64,000 nt of DNA from Cryptomeria japonica (lineage: Eukaryota; Streptophyta; Pinopsida; Cupressales; Cupressaceae): assembly GCF_030272615.1 (NCBI RefSeq), contig NC_081412.1, forward strand, positions 665,428,352-665,492,351. Reading direction: 5' to 3'. Under the pieces are notes generated by a model, which saw nothing but the letters and a program-made list of their open reading frames with translations, was not told the DNA's origin and made no database searches. Each line of letters begins with the position of its first letter. Positions within the stretch are counted from its first letter, which is position 1. Positions 12,114-24,016 of this stretch are shown piece after piece. A program made the position numbers and the translations under genes.

Positions 12114-12960
12114 TGTTGAACCCAAGGCAAGACTAAGAGGGATGGGTGAATCAATCTAAACAAAAATTAATGCAACACATAAGAAATTAATCAACAACTC
12201 ATATCCAACACATGAACACCAAGATTTATATGTGAAAACCCAAATAGGAAAAAACCATGGTGAGTACTTGCCTACAAAATTTATTCACTATGTATATTTA
12301 ATTACAATGAAAAGAGATCACTACTCCGGACTTGCAGACCAAGGATAACTACTCCTGGGGCAAGATACAAAAAGAGGACTTGCAAACCTAATACTAATTA
12401 CAACAAGGCAAGATACAAAATTGATTTGAAAATAAGGATCTCCTGATCATGAAGATGTCCTTGAACTCTACATCAAGCTACCAACATCAACACACACAAC
12501 TCAGATCTCATTTGCAAATACTATGTCTCATACTTTTGTCATGATCTCAAATAGCTCACATGTCATTCAAATAAAACTCTTCTTCTCTTCTCTTCACTGA
12601 AATATTCCACTTACTAACATCACACACAAACACACTCTTACTTTCTCTTTCCTCTACACTCACTCACACATCAAATTAGCCACATACATTCTTTATATAC
12701 AAGATAGATCATCAAAGATTGAACCAAGTTGGCCTTAAACAAAATATACCTTCCAAACCAAAAACATGTATGTGTTGATCCACTCCAGGAGAAAGAGGGG
12801 ACCAAAACAAGTCTTCCTAAGATTAATCCACTAATATGCAATCATTGGAACATAACATTCAACATATCAACATGCAACATGTCCATATAAACAATTAACA
12901 TCCAAAACATACTCTCTAATTAAAATTACTTTTATTTGTGAGACCCATACCGCATCAAAT
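12114..12960 (-). mobile_element. Copia LTR remnant, minus strand (probably solo)
   Basis: Read on the minus strand it contains the signature CCTATTTGGGTTTTCAC and the tract ATTGATTCACCCATCCCTC, as in the copia LTR at 24,017-25,530, and ends in TTGGGTTCAACA. No TGGTATCAGAGC primer-binding site follows its 3' end, so it is probably solo. The right (5') border is uncertain. Confidence 0.6.
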
Positions 12961-14990
12961 AGCCTTTGAAAAATCATTTCCAGACCAAAAGAGAGGGGTA
13001 AAAGCACAAACCTATGTCACACTTTTATAAAGGAAGTGGCCTGGAACACAACTAAAACTGTTTAATTTTGACCGCATAAAAGTGATGTTTCTAAATTGAA
13101 TTTCAAAATAATGTAAATTGTTGAAATATAGAAATATTAATGAAATGTATTTCTATTATTTTTAAAAATTAAAAAAAAAATGATATTTTTTTTTAAATAT
13201 TCAAAGAGAGATTTTTACTATTGAAAAATGTTGAAAATCAAGGGTTCTAGTCAGCGTCACCAAAAATAATGAAAACAAACTTATTTTTTCCTGATTTTAA
13301 TTTTCCAAATATATGACACATATATGCAATGCTAAAAGAAAGAAAATTTAAATTTTGATGTATATTTTTCTCGTAATTAAATTTAAGTCCAACATAGTCG
13401 AACTTGGTAGTTTTCATAATTTGGTGTCACCTTTTGGACCTATTAAATTTATCATTATCAAAAAACAAATCATACCCTTTTAGATAAGTTTTTCTCATCT
13501 AGTAAAAAGTATATTTTGTAAACAAATTTAATATCATTTAATATTCATTTTTTATTTTAGCCTCTTTTTGAACTTAAAAATCCTACGTGTAATGTTTAAA
13601 AATAAAATATATTCAAGTTAATCAAAACAGAAAAAAATTATATGTCTAGAATCCTGACTTCAAGCGCTACAAAAAGGTATTTTTTGATTTTTGTAAAAAT
13701 ATATTATGCTTGAAGAAAAAATACACCAGAAGTGGAAAGTTTTCGAAATGCAGAGGAAATGGTGATTTGGTTGCCACGTCACATGACACATAGATAGGTT
13801 CGACCGAACTTATTTCAACCAAACCTAGTTTGACTGAAAAAGGGTCACTAGAGGTTGTCCCCCAACCGACCAAGTGGCTATTTCATGTTTTTTTTTGTTT
13901 TAAATTTCAAGCTTTGTCTTATTTATAAAGTCAACTCAAGGTAAGTTTGAAGGTCATTTTGAACATATTTTTGAGGGCGACGCATTTTTTTTAATCCATT
14001 TTTGTATTTTTTACATAAATTAAATTTATTAATGTAGAGAAAAGTTTAGTAATAAATTTGACATATTTTTTTTTAAATAATGCCTAAAAATTAAAAAAAA
14101 TGCTTTTTATATATCAAAATTAGATTAGATATCAAAATTAGATTATCTATAACATTTCAATTTGGTGCAATAAAAAGAACCCTTGTTTGAAGTGTTTGGT
14201 GTACTTGCACACTTTGTGTTGTCAAACCCTTGCATTGTATTTTTTGTTGTAGAGAGGCTTGCCTTTGGAGAATTCATCACTCCTTAAGGGATGATCTCAA
14301 AGAGGTTTTTCCTTCGGGTCACTATATAAAAAGACTACAGCTAAATCCTTGTTCTTAACTAGTTGTCTTTCTTAGGCTAAAGGTGGCGATAATAGTTGAG
14401 GTCTGGTGAACGTGCCTAAGGCTCCTCACATACTCAACTAGAGACTTAAGTGTCTCACACTAGAATCCCATAAGATGAGTCCCCCTAATTGTGACTAGAA
14501 ACCTTATTTTATGGCTGACCCTATTGATTGAGTTGTTGGCATCATTCTTAGTGCAACGACACAACTAGTTTTGCTCCCAAGATACTCACAATATGGCTCC
14601 CTTGAGATGAGACAGAAATCCTCTACTTAGCATAAGCTACTTGTAGCTTCCCAAGGTGAGGGTGATTGGTTCATCCTTCCAATCCTAGAGGCCCCTACCT
14701 ATCCTCTCTCAAAAAGACAAAAAAGTGCACATGCCCATCTACATGTGATGACACTTGAGTTGATGGAGATTCCAAGATGTGGGTTGTTAATGTTGCCATC
14801 AGGCCTTAACCTTAGGATAAAAAATATTTGAAGTGTTTACAATTGTGTTGAGACCAATGGAAATTGGGCTAAATTTTCCCTACAAACATACACATTCACA
14901 TAAAATTTTGGACAATCACTATAACAACCATTGTGTCTTCTTGTTTGTGGTGTTTGAGAATTGGCTAGAAGAAATTTATGCACACAACAT
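12961..14990. other. AT-rich gene-free region
   Basis: No coding motif is visible. The tract 14,170-14,960 is less AT-rich and has a TATA-like ACTATATAAAAAG near 14,320, so it may be part of an LTR, but nothing ties it to a family. Confidence 0.45.
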
Positions 14991-16356
14991 TTTGTATTTA
15001 ACATAATTTACCTAACCTAGATATTTAGATGATTATTTAGAACGTGTGACATAATTTACCTAACATGGATATCTAGATTATTATTTAGTACATGTGGTCC
15101 ATAATTTACCTAACATAGATATAGATAGATGATTATTTCTAGTACATGTGGATTTACTTATACGTGAAATTCATATCCAAAATAAGGTCTAATGAGAGGC
15201 CATAAGTTGTCTGCTTGATATGTACATGGTTTGTTGGTAGTGTAATGAGCATGTACACACAACTAACTTTTGTAATCGATACAAATTTTGTGTAAATATT
15301 TCAACCATTTGATTTTGTGTAACATGACATGACCAACAAAAGCAAACATATGAAATGTTTACAAAAAAATTGAATCGCTTAAAAAAGCTGGTTGTTAGTA
15401 CTTGTAAGCCCATAATACATTACCGACAAACCATGGTTCTCATGCAACATATGAACTCTCCTCGCACCTTATTTTGGATATATGAATCATGTATAAGTAT
15501 TCACATGTAAGTATAAATAATCATCTAGATATATATATGTTAGGTAAATTATGTCACATGACGTACTAAATATACATCTAGATATCTATGTTATGTAAAT
15601 TATGTTCATAATTTACCTAACATAGATATCTACATGATTATTTAGTACATGTGAATACTTATACATGATTCATATCCATTTAAAATAAGGTACAAGAAAA
15701 AATCCATCAATTGCCTCAGATTCATGGTTCATTGGTAATGTAATTCAGGCATGTACTAGCCACTATCTTTTGTAACCGATTAAAAAATTTTGTAAACTTT
15801 TCAACCATTTATTTTTGTGTAGCAGTCAAATGGACCAACAAAACCAAACGATTGAAATTTTGCACAAAATTTGAATCGATTATATAAGCTATATTTAATA
15901 GTACTTGAGCTTATTATGTATTACCAACAAATCATTGTTCTCATGAAACTTATGAACTCTCCTCCTACACCTTATTTAAATAGATAAATGAAACATGTAT
16001 AAGTACTCACATGTAAATATAAATAATCATCTAGATATAGATATATTAGGTAAATTATGTCATACATACTAAATAATCATCTAAAAATCTATGTTAGGTA
16101 AATTATGTTCATAATTTGTACATAACATAGAGTTCTACGTGCTTATTTAGTACATATGACTATTTATACATGATTCATGTCTATTTGAAATAAAGTGTGA
16201 GGAAATTCCATAAGTTGCCTAAGATACATGGTTTCTTGATAATGTAATGAGAATGTATTAGCAACTAGATTTTATAATAGATTCAAATTTTGTGTAAATA
16301 TTTCAGCCATCTTCTTTTGTATAACATGACATGACAGTCAACAAAATAATACGGTT
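14991..16356. repeat. Tandem array of palindromic units of about 505 bp (left part)
   Basis: Each unit is a long inverted repeat. A left arm beginning GATTATTTAGTACATGTG and containing CATGGTTTGTTGGTA is mirrored by a right arm containing TACCGACAAACCATGGTTCT and ending ACATGTAAGTATAAATAATC. Loops of about 20 bp (GTGTAACATGACATGACC) lie near 15,325, 15,830 and 16,330, a spacing near 505 bp. Smaller inverted repeats (CATAATTTACCTAACATAGA) separate the units. This resembles foldback/MITE-like DNA arranged head to tail. The third unit is cut by the LINE and resumes at 19,103. Confidence 0.75.
16340..16356. repeat. LINE target-site duplication, left copy
   Basis: AACAAAATAATACGGTT, repeated at 19,103-19,119 with one mismatch (C to T). 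It lies beside the loop of the third palindrome. Comparison with the intact palindromes shows the flanks were contiguous before insertion. Confidence 0.85.
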
Positions 16357-17105
16357 CCCCACATGTGCTGGGGTCTTTGGAAAGAGAGAAATGATAGGAT
16401 TTTCAAGGAAAAGACCACTAAGGCCAAAATTGTGTTTGAAAAAATTAGAAGAAGCATAAGGGAAAATATGAATATCATAGGTGGTTTGGATAATCCTCAC
16501 ACTAAGGAGGATCAATGTATCTATAAAAATTGGAGACTAAATGCTCAAGAGAGTGTTCAGAGCAACCCTAGAGAAGGAGTGAGATGGATCAGCCCGCCCG
16601 GAGGATGGATGAAAATCAATTTTGACAGGGCCTCTAAGGGTAACCCAGGGGTTGCTAGATGTGGAGTGGTCCTAAGGGATGAATGGGGAATATGTAAAAT
16701 CATTAAATGTATACCCATAGGAAATCAAACCAATCATGTAGCCGAAGCCATGGTGGCCTATCATGGGATGATCCTTGCAAAGGAAGCCAAATGCACTAAA
16801 GTTTGGTTGAAGGAGACTCCTTAAACATTATCAACTATTTAAATATGAAATTCCCACCGTCTTGGTCTATTAGTAATGCTATTAAAGCTACTAGGAAAAT
16901 TAGTGAAGAGTTTGACATGTGTGTTTTTACACATGTTTACAGGGAGGCCAACTCTTGTGCTGACTGGGCTGCCAACCTGGCTTGCCAATCAGGAGACATC
17001 ATTACTAATTATGGTGAAACAGAGACTGCAAGCGAAATGAAAGCCTTGCTCAATCAAGACCGAAGCTACACAAGGCAACGCGGTACTTTTAATCATTATT
17101 TCTAA
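16357..17105 (+). pseudogene. LINE ORF2 C-terminus: RNase H domain
   Basis: The frame opens at CWGLWKERNDRIF, the usual end of the zf-RVT region in plant LINE ORF2. It is followed by a type-I RNase H fold. Asp in INFDRASKGNPGVARCGVVL, Glu in NHVAEAMVAYHG, Asp in VEGDSLNIINYL and the final Asp in ANSCADWAANLA occupy the four catalytic acid positions, so all four are kept. A single-base deletion near 16,808 breaks the frame between strand 4 (KVWL) and the third acid. The protein stops at 17,103-17,105. RNase H would remove LINE RNA from the cDNA hybrid. Truncated at the 5' end, so inactive. Confidence 0.85.
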
Positions 17106-17278
17106 TGACCTTTCTGCCTTTTTCGATGCAGGGCTCATTTGAAGATAATGAAATTTTAAATAGGTATCTTATCATAATTAATTGGCACAAATTATGGGCG
17201 CTCTCAAAGAATAACCATAGAAACCAGAGGGGAAGTGATCAAATCGAGAGAAGAAACTACAAGGAAGGAGCTGGAAAA

Positions 17279-18883
17279 ATGGGAGGTAACAAGAAGAGAT
17301 TCGAACCTGCTTCCTGCTCGGACTGGAGAAAGAATGATGAAGTCTGGGATATCCTCCAACAGGGAGGAATGAATGTTTTCATGGAATGACTAAGTGCGAA
17401 AGACCCCACAATTACTTCTTACTTCATCAAGAACTAGAAAAATGGAAAAATTTTGATTGACTCACAAATGATGAATGTTGACAAAGAAGTTATTGCCGAG
17501 GCCACGGGGATGTCTACTAAGGGTATGAAATTTTACAGGGACAGAGGAATAACTGACAAAGCTGCAGACAAGTTTCCAGTTATGGATGGAGAGAGGCGAA
17601 AGATGATCAAAATTGACAATTCCTACCACTCCTTGAAGAGAATTTTTAGGTCTTGGAGGTTTGTTCTTTTCACTTCTATTGAATACATTACCTTAGACAG
17701 TAGGTTTACCAGGGCCTACGGGCATCATTTTGTTCTTCTTAATCATTTTTGTCACGGAGAAAGGGTTAGCCTTCCCTATTACCTAGCCTGTTCTATGGAT
17801 CACACCATAAAGAAAATCCAGAGGGATCCTAAAGGTGATCATGCCCTTCACCAGGTGCTTATGGTCCTGGTTTATAAAATGCTAAAGGGGAAGTGCATTG
17901 AAAAGCCTATCAAAGGCAAAAATGCTAGAGATGAAACTACAGAAAGTAAGGATAGTGGTTTTAATTTTGACTCTGAAACTAAGGGAGAGTTAGAGGAAAC
18001 TAGCAAGAAAGGGAGGATTAGGGCCAAGAAAAGGAGGATTATTGTGGACTCTGATACGTCGGACTCTACAACTGAATCCCTTGAGGAAAAATCTGCTAAA
18101 AAAATGAAAGGGAAAACCACTAGAGAGAAGGCTCAGAAAAATAACATTAGAAAGGGGAACAATTCCGACTTCAATCATGTTCAGATTGAATCAGAAGAGG
18201 AGGCTAAAGAAAACAAGGTGGTTGATAGTCAGGATAAAGAAGGGGAGGGTAACCCAGTGATGGATAATTTGGAGACCGTGAATACCACGAATCTGCATAA
18301 GGAGGAAAAAGGGGATAAAAGTGACAATGGTGACAAAGACACTATTAAGGCCTTCTATGAGACCATTGCTACTATGGTGAAGGATGTTAACAGTTTGAAA
18401 ACCGATACATAGGCCATTGCAAGAATTACAGTTGGTGACAAGCCCTTGGCAGAACATGTTAAAGAACTGGTAGCCGTTCTGCATAATGCACAAGCTATTG
18501 AATATATGGTTGGAAAAATTATGGCAATGGAGAAAAAGGTCAACCAGATGGGAGATCCTAAGGAAATGGAAAACAAAATGAAAGATTTCAGCACCAGAAT
18601 TGACAAGCTGGAGCTCAATGTAAAGAAGATAGCCGGCCAAAATTTCCAAATCCTCAAATCCTCGGTGGACAACATGAACATCCTTATTAACAGGTTCAAG
18701 AATGATGCAGAAAAGGATGGTGATAAAGAGAAGTTGAACAAGAAAGGGCATGAAAGAAGGACCAGAGTGAACACAAAGAAAAAAGGTGACATCGAAGGTC
18801 GTGAGCTGGAGGATCTGAAGACCTCAGCGAACAGCATGAAACAAATGGTTGTTCACACTAAGGAAATTATGAATAGTATTTAG
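17279..18883 (+). pseudogene. LINE accessory ORF downstream of RNase H (unknown, coiled-coil)
   Basis: One reading frame of 534 codons runs from ATG 17,279 to TAG 18,883 with no frameshift and only three in-frame stops (17,387 TGA, 17,435 TAG, 18,410 TAG). It is therefore far better preserved than its surroundings. The first 200 residues look globular, with EVIAEATGMSTKGMKFYRDR and a helical stretch AYGHHFVLLNHFCHGERVSL that recalls uncharacterised 'plant transposon/retrotransposon' domains. Residues 210-370 are highly charged (Lys/Glu/Ser-rich, possible nuclear localisation signals such as RAKKRRI). The last 150 residues are predicted coiled coil (MVGKIMAMEKKVNQMG). It could be a relocated ORF1-like RNA-binding protein, but no RRM or zinc knuckle is visible. 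Function unknown. Confidence 0.7.
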
Positions 18884-19102
18884 TTTTTGTTGTTGTCCCT
18901 GTTTAGGTCTCTTTGCTGTCTTTATGCTTTCCTTTTGCTGTCTGTTCCGTGATACTTTATTATGTAATGTTGTGTTTAGTTGATCCCTTTTGGTGGGTTC
19001 ATTTTGTTTTTTTGAAGTGACCAGGCACTTTTTTTAGCAGTTCTCTCTCCTGGCTTGTTCAAGGTTCGGGTACCTTTCAAATACCTACTTTTACTTAATC
19101 AA
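18884..19102 (+). other. LINE 3' untranslated region
   Basis: A T-rich sequence follows the accessory ORF stop and ends in TACTTTTACTTAATCAAAA against the target-site duplication. It has no long poly(A) tail. Confidence 0.6.
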
Positions 19103-19285
19103 AACAAAATAATATGGTTGAAATGTTTACACAAAATTTCAATCTATTACATTTAAGATAGTTGCTAAAATAAGCTTGAGCATTACAAATTACCAACAAA
19201 CCATGGTTCTGAGACAACTTATGCACTCTCCTAAAACCTTTTTATGGAAATGAATTATGTATAAGTGCATTCATGTACATGTGCA
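19103..19285. repeat. Palindromic repeat unit, right part, including LINE target-site duplication (19,103-19,119)
   Basis: It continues the third palindrome from the point where the LINE entered: GAAATGTTTACACAAAATTT, then ACCAACAAACCATGGTTCT as in the other right arms. Confidence 0.75.
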
Positions 19286-19287
19286 TA

Positions 19288-19404
19288 GACCACTCGTTGT
19301 CAGTTAAGTGGACCATTCATTATCCGTTAATAAATAGTCATTATCAGCTAAGTATTCATGTGGGCCACTCAATATCAGTTAAGTGGATCATTCATTATCA
19401 TTTT
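19288..19404. repeat. Short minisatellite (TATCAGTTAAGTGGA-type)
   Basis: Three degenerate copies of CACTCnnTnTCAGTTAAGTG followed by ATCATTCATTATC-like text, alternating over about 117 bp. Confidence 0.7.
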
Positions 19405-19555
19405 CTACATGGACTTGACTTAAAATAACTTAAACATGCATATTTAAAGTTGGGTCCAATTCACTTGACATATATGTGCATGTGTATAGGGGTCTATAGA
19501 TCTAAATTAAACTTAGTTTAGCAATTTGTCTATTGGATAATAAAAGGACCAGATT

Positions 19556-21130
19556 ATGGAAGTATGGTCAAATAAAAGAGACAAAAAATGGGATACAACA
19601 CCTACTCAAGAACAACTCATTCATGATGAAGTGGTTGCAATTCAGGAATGACAAGAAATTGCTCCTATTCAATCCATAAATTTTTTCTATGGTATGGGAA
19701 ATTTGATGGATATGGATGGAGATTCTCTTTTCAATGAGATTTCAACTGAGGATATGGTACCAGAAAGCTCTTCAATATTACATTGCAAAAAAATTTGGGA
19801 TGAATATTTTCAAGATAAATCTCTAATTGGAAGAGCACAATTATGTGCAAAGTTATTTAGGAGAAAAGAAACGACTTATGTTTTGGAGTTGGGTGTTGAC
19901 AACAAGAAAAAATTACCAAACAGTGATTGAAAATCTGTAAGAAGCACAGAAATGTATTGAGAGCACAAGTCAAGCTATTGATTTAATTGTTGCCCATAGA
20001 GCATTAATGACTATTATTTCTAGTAATAAATTATCACATAGAAGACAAACTCAAGAAATTTCCCAATTATTGAATGTCTCTAGAAGAACTATCCAAAGAT
20101 ATATTAGGAAAAGAAACATGTTGGATGAAAATATTGAAAAGAATTGGGTAAATATTTGTAGGGTTCCTTGAAAAAATTAAATTTCTGACGATGTAAAAAG
20201 ATAGGTTATTGAATAATGGACCAATCGCTCTCGTGTTTCTTCCAATAGAAGACACACTATATAGATGAGGGATAAAGATGGTACAAAAATTTCACATCCA
20301 AAACATTTTACAGACACAACACAAAGTGAACTGTTTGAAGCATTCAAGCAAGAATTTCCAAATGTGAAGATTTGTCAAAGGATGTTTGATGGATTATGAC
20401 CATGTTTTGTACGTATAAATAAGGTACATTAAACTTGTTGCTGTCGAAATATTATTGAATTTCATCTACACCTGTAGTCATATAAGTGATAGTAACTAAT
20501 CCAAATATAGTCATCCCTACAAGTACAACACAATTTCTGAAGTCTATTTTATGTGAAAGATTAGAAAATTTAGATGAGTTCAATATACAATGTAGAAAAA
20601 ATACATGTGTTGATTGTGGAGATTTGAAGAATTTTTTACAAATTGAGCATTTTGATCTTTTAATGGAGGTTATGTGGAAGAGATTTGAATATGAGAAATA
20701 CCAAACAAAGTCAGGAGTTGAATCCAAAAAAATTATGTTAATAGACAGTGAATTGCCTTAGAATGAGTTTATGCCTAGATTTAAGAATATGAAATATCCA
20801 CATATCCAACATTGTCATGGTGCATAATGGAAATCTAAACAATTTCATGAATCAAAAAGTTGTTTTCCTCTTGGTTGTATTCTCTCAATTCTAGAATTCT
20901 TTGAGAGCTATACATTCAGTCCTCACATAAAGATTCAAAGTCAATATTATCATTCTGAGCAAGTTGCGATATTTAATCAAGTTTTCTATAGACATGCAGA
21001 GTTTCATGTGGATGGTGTAGAAAGTGGCGAAGATGAACGCAATATCATCAAGGAGGTTCATTTTTATATCAGTGATGATACTAGTCATGATATAAGTTGT
21101 GTAAGTGCACCAAGATGGTGTGCAAAAAGG
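19556..21130 (+). pseudogene. Transposase-like gene with HTH, family not assigned (decayed)
   Basis: The frame opens at ATG 19,556 (MEVWSNKRDKKWDTTPTQEQ), breaks near 19,925, and continues with a clear helix-turn-helix, QEISQLLNVSRRTIQRYIRK (about 20,050-20,110). A basic linker follows, then a cysteine cluster TCCCR near 20,430 and a further Cys pair in CRKNTCVDCGDL near 20,595. The downstream segment LEFFESYTFSPHIKIQSQYY (about 20,890-20,950) resembles the 'DFaENYt...EiQsahw' block of an uncharacterised transposase-like family seen in plants and invertebrates, with the first Asp replaced. Stops and shifts abound. A DNA transposase is likely; the superfamily is unresolved. Confidence 0.45.
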
Positions 21131-22372
21131 GGGTAATAAATGGACACCTATTTTCTGAAATCAGCTAAACCTGAACTTGGAGGAGCAATTTGAGACTCCT
21201 CCACTCAAAATATGAAGATACTCAAAGAACAAACATTGTAGTACTCTGAATCTAGTTTTCAAACTACTAGTTTTTTTTAAAATTGGATAAGATTAGTGGG
21301 GTCAAATAATTCACGCACGAAAAAAAATATCTTTATTTTCTTTGAAAAACATAACATAGTGTCTGGCATGCGCATCAAAAAAGTCATAGTTTGATTTAAT
21401 ATTTTAAAAAATCCTTTAGTAGAAAGATAGTTAAGAGTGAGCACTAGAAGTTGTGTTTTTTGTAATTTCTATTGAGTATTTTTTTTATGATTTTTTGAAA
21501 TGGGCACATCCTGAAAACCAAGTACCTATTCATGCACGAAGCATAACTTGCAACAAAATAATTGAAAATGCAAAATAAAATTAGTGTAAATAATCAAGTG
21601 CACTACAATAATATATAGCTTTTTTTAAAATTTGGATAAGTAGACCAAAAGTTATTAAAAAAATGGTACACATATGTCTCTAAGAACTATGGAGACACTG
21701 GTAAAAGAAAACCAAGATTAATATGTTAATGTTGTTCAAATTTAAAAAAATTATATGGCTAGAAAGCTCAGAAGATGGGTGAAATTATGGTGGAAATTTT
21801 AGAAATACCCACTTGATAACGTGTAAACCTATCGACAATGAAGTTGAGAAACTAGAGTGGAAGAAGAAGATATATAGAAAGGAGGAAAAAAAAGGCTCCC
21901 AAGCCTCAACCTTTCTATGCAAGCCTAAGTACAAGGAAAAACATGTACAGATTCTTTAAATCAAAAAATGCGTATGGGTTTTTTAAAACAAAAAGCGATC
22001 GTGTTTTTTAAAAAATAAAAACACAATCGTGTTTTTAAAAAAAAAAATGTGTACGGATTATGTTTAGCAAGATAAAAATGTACATGTTATGCTTACATTA
22101 AGTTAGATAAGGAACATGAACATAGATAGCACTTCCTTTAGCATTCCCTTAGTTATTTTGGAAGGATATTTACATTAAATATAACATTGAAGCATAAGTT
22201 ATTATATATATATATATATAGTCAAGATATTTGAGAGTGGTTTCAGATCTCTAGGAGTCATAATGAAGATTCTAGATTTTAAGAGATCTTATATTTTTTT
22301 AGACTTAGTCAAATTTCAGTAATCAATAGGCTTATATCATCATTCATTTGCTATGTCTCTATCTCATGGTCT
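21131..22372. other. AT-rich gene-free region
   Basis: No coding motif is visible. It contains a purine/pyrimidine-skewed stretch with repeated GTGTTTTTTAAAA-type text (21,960-22,060) and a (TA)n run at 22,203-22,220. Confidence 0.5.
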
Positions 22373-22526
22373 TTGTCTCCCCTAAGCTCTAGAACTATCT
22401 ATTTTCCTATCTCTCTCCTCATCTCTTCACCTCTCTCTATCTCACTCTCTCCTCTCTCCCCAAGCTTTAGATCTTATAATTTATTAGACAATCAAATTTT
22501 AGTAATAACTAAGCTCGCTCACTCTC

Positions 22527-22562
<36 letters not shown>

Positions 22563-22694
22563 AACCTATCTCTCTTCCTATCACCCCCCTCTCCCCTTAT
22601 CTCCCTCATCTATCTATCTCCCTCTCTCCTCTACTCCAAGATTCAAACCTCTCTCTCACCCTTCTTTATATCTCCCTTATGTTCTCTAAATAAA

Positions 22695-22784
<90 letters not shown>
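22373..22784. repeat. CT-rich tract with two (CT)n microsatellites
   Basis: Nearly pure pyrimidine over about 400 bp, with perfect (CT)n at 22,522-22,561 and 22,698-22,784. AGCTnTAGATnTTATA-like text around 22,385, 22,460 and 22,630 suggests an older duplication of about 80-160 bp. Confidence 0.9.
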
Positions 22785-22786
<2 letters not shown>

Positions 22787-24016
22787 TGTCATATGGTGTC
22801 TTAAGGGATCGTATGGGGTCCTAAGGGGTCATATGGTGTCACTAGGGGTCATATGTGGTCCTAAGGGGCCACACATGTGTTAGAACACTATATGACCCCT
22901 TAGGATACCATATGACCCCTTAAGACATCATATTGTAATAAGGGGTCATATAGTGTCCCTCTCCTTAAGTCCTTTTAAGACTTCTTTCCCTTTGTCCCCT
23001 TTTAGCCTTTTTAATACTCTATCTATCTCTTTAAGTCCTTTTAGGACCTCTCTACCTTTGTCCCCTTTTAGCCTTTTTAATACTCTCTCTCTTATGGTGT
23101 CCTAAAGGGTCATATGTTGTTCTAACACATGTGTGGCTCCTTAGGAACCCAGATGACCACTAATGACACCATATGACCCCTTACGACACCATATGACCCC
23201 TCAGGACACCATATGACCCCTTTTAACATCCTAGCACATGACATGATGAATTAGGACACCATATAAACCCTTTTAACATCCTAGTACATGACATAGCCCC
23301 TTAGGACAATATGATGTCCTGATGGGTCATATGGTATTCTAAAACACATGTCACCTGTTAGGACCCCATATGACCCCTAATGACATCATATGACCCCTTA
23401 GAACACCATGTGACCCCTCAAGACACCATATTACCCCTTTTAACATCCTAGTACATGACATGACCTCTTAGGACACCATATGACCACTTAGGACAATATG
23501 ATGGATCCTAATAGGTCATACAGTGTCCTAAGGGGTCATATGGTGCTCTAACACATGTGTGGCCCCTTAGGACCCCATATGACCCCTCAAGACACCATAT
23601 GAACCCTTCTAACATCCTAGTACACGACATGACCCCTTAGGACAATATGATGTCCTAGAGGGTCATATGGTGTTCTAACATGTGTAGCCCCTTAGGACCC
23701 CATATGACCCCTAACGACATCATATGATCCCTTATGATATTATATGACCCCTCAAAACACCATATGACCCCTTAGGACACTATATGAGCCCTCAAGACAC
23801 CATATGACCCCTTCAAACACCATATGACTCATTAGGACACTATATGACCCCCTGGACACCATATGACCCTTAGGATACTATATGACCCCTTAGGACACCA
23901 TATGACCCCTTTTAACATCCTAGTGAACGATATGATCCCTTAGGACACCATATGACCCTTAATGACACCATATGACCCCTTAGGACCCCATATGACCCCT
24001 AACAACACCATATGAC
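22785..24016. repeat. CATATG minisatellite, left block
   Basis: Degenerate units of about 20-21 bp, consensus CATATGACCCCTTAGGACAC, occur in both orientations; early units read GGTGTCCTAAGGGGTCATAT. A higher-order marker, AACATCCTAGTACATGACAT, recurs near 23,229, 23,275, 23,443, 23,611 and 23,915, which gives a super-repeat near 168 bp. A 66-bp CT-rich duplication interrupts at 22,965-23,095. The array is split by the copia element and resumes at 41,871. Confidence 0.9.

Larger units (their letters stand above)
16357..19102 (+). mobile_element. 5'-truncated LINE (L1-type) with an accessory ORF
   Basis: The insert is bounded by a 17-bp target-site duplication, expected from target-primed reverse transcription. 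It begins abruptly in the zinc-finger-like linker that precedes plant LINE RNase H, continues through RNase H, a second long frame (17,279-18,883) and an untranslated tail of about 215 bp, and ends in ACTTAATCAAAA with no long poly(A). Everything upstream (ORF1, endonuclease, reverse transcriptase) is missing. Because both frames lie between the duplications, the accessory frame arrived as part of the LINE RNA. Confidence 0.85.

Noticed and set aside
18191..18837. Two long minus-strand frames opposite the LINE accessory ORF
   Set aside because: Hydrophobic shadows of a Lys/Glu-rich coding strand. The plus-strand frame is longer and structured.
22373..22693. Open frame of about 106 Ser/Leu-rich codons
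   Set aside because: Produced by the CT-rich tract; no start context or domain.
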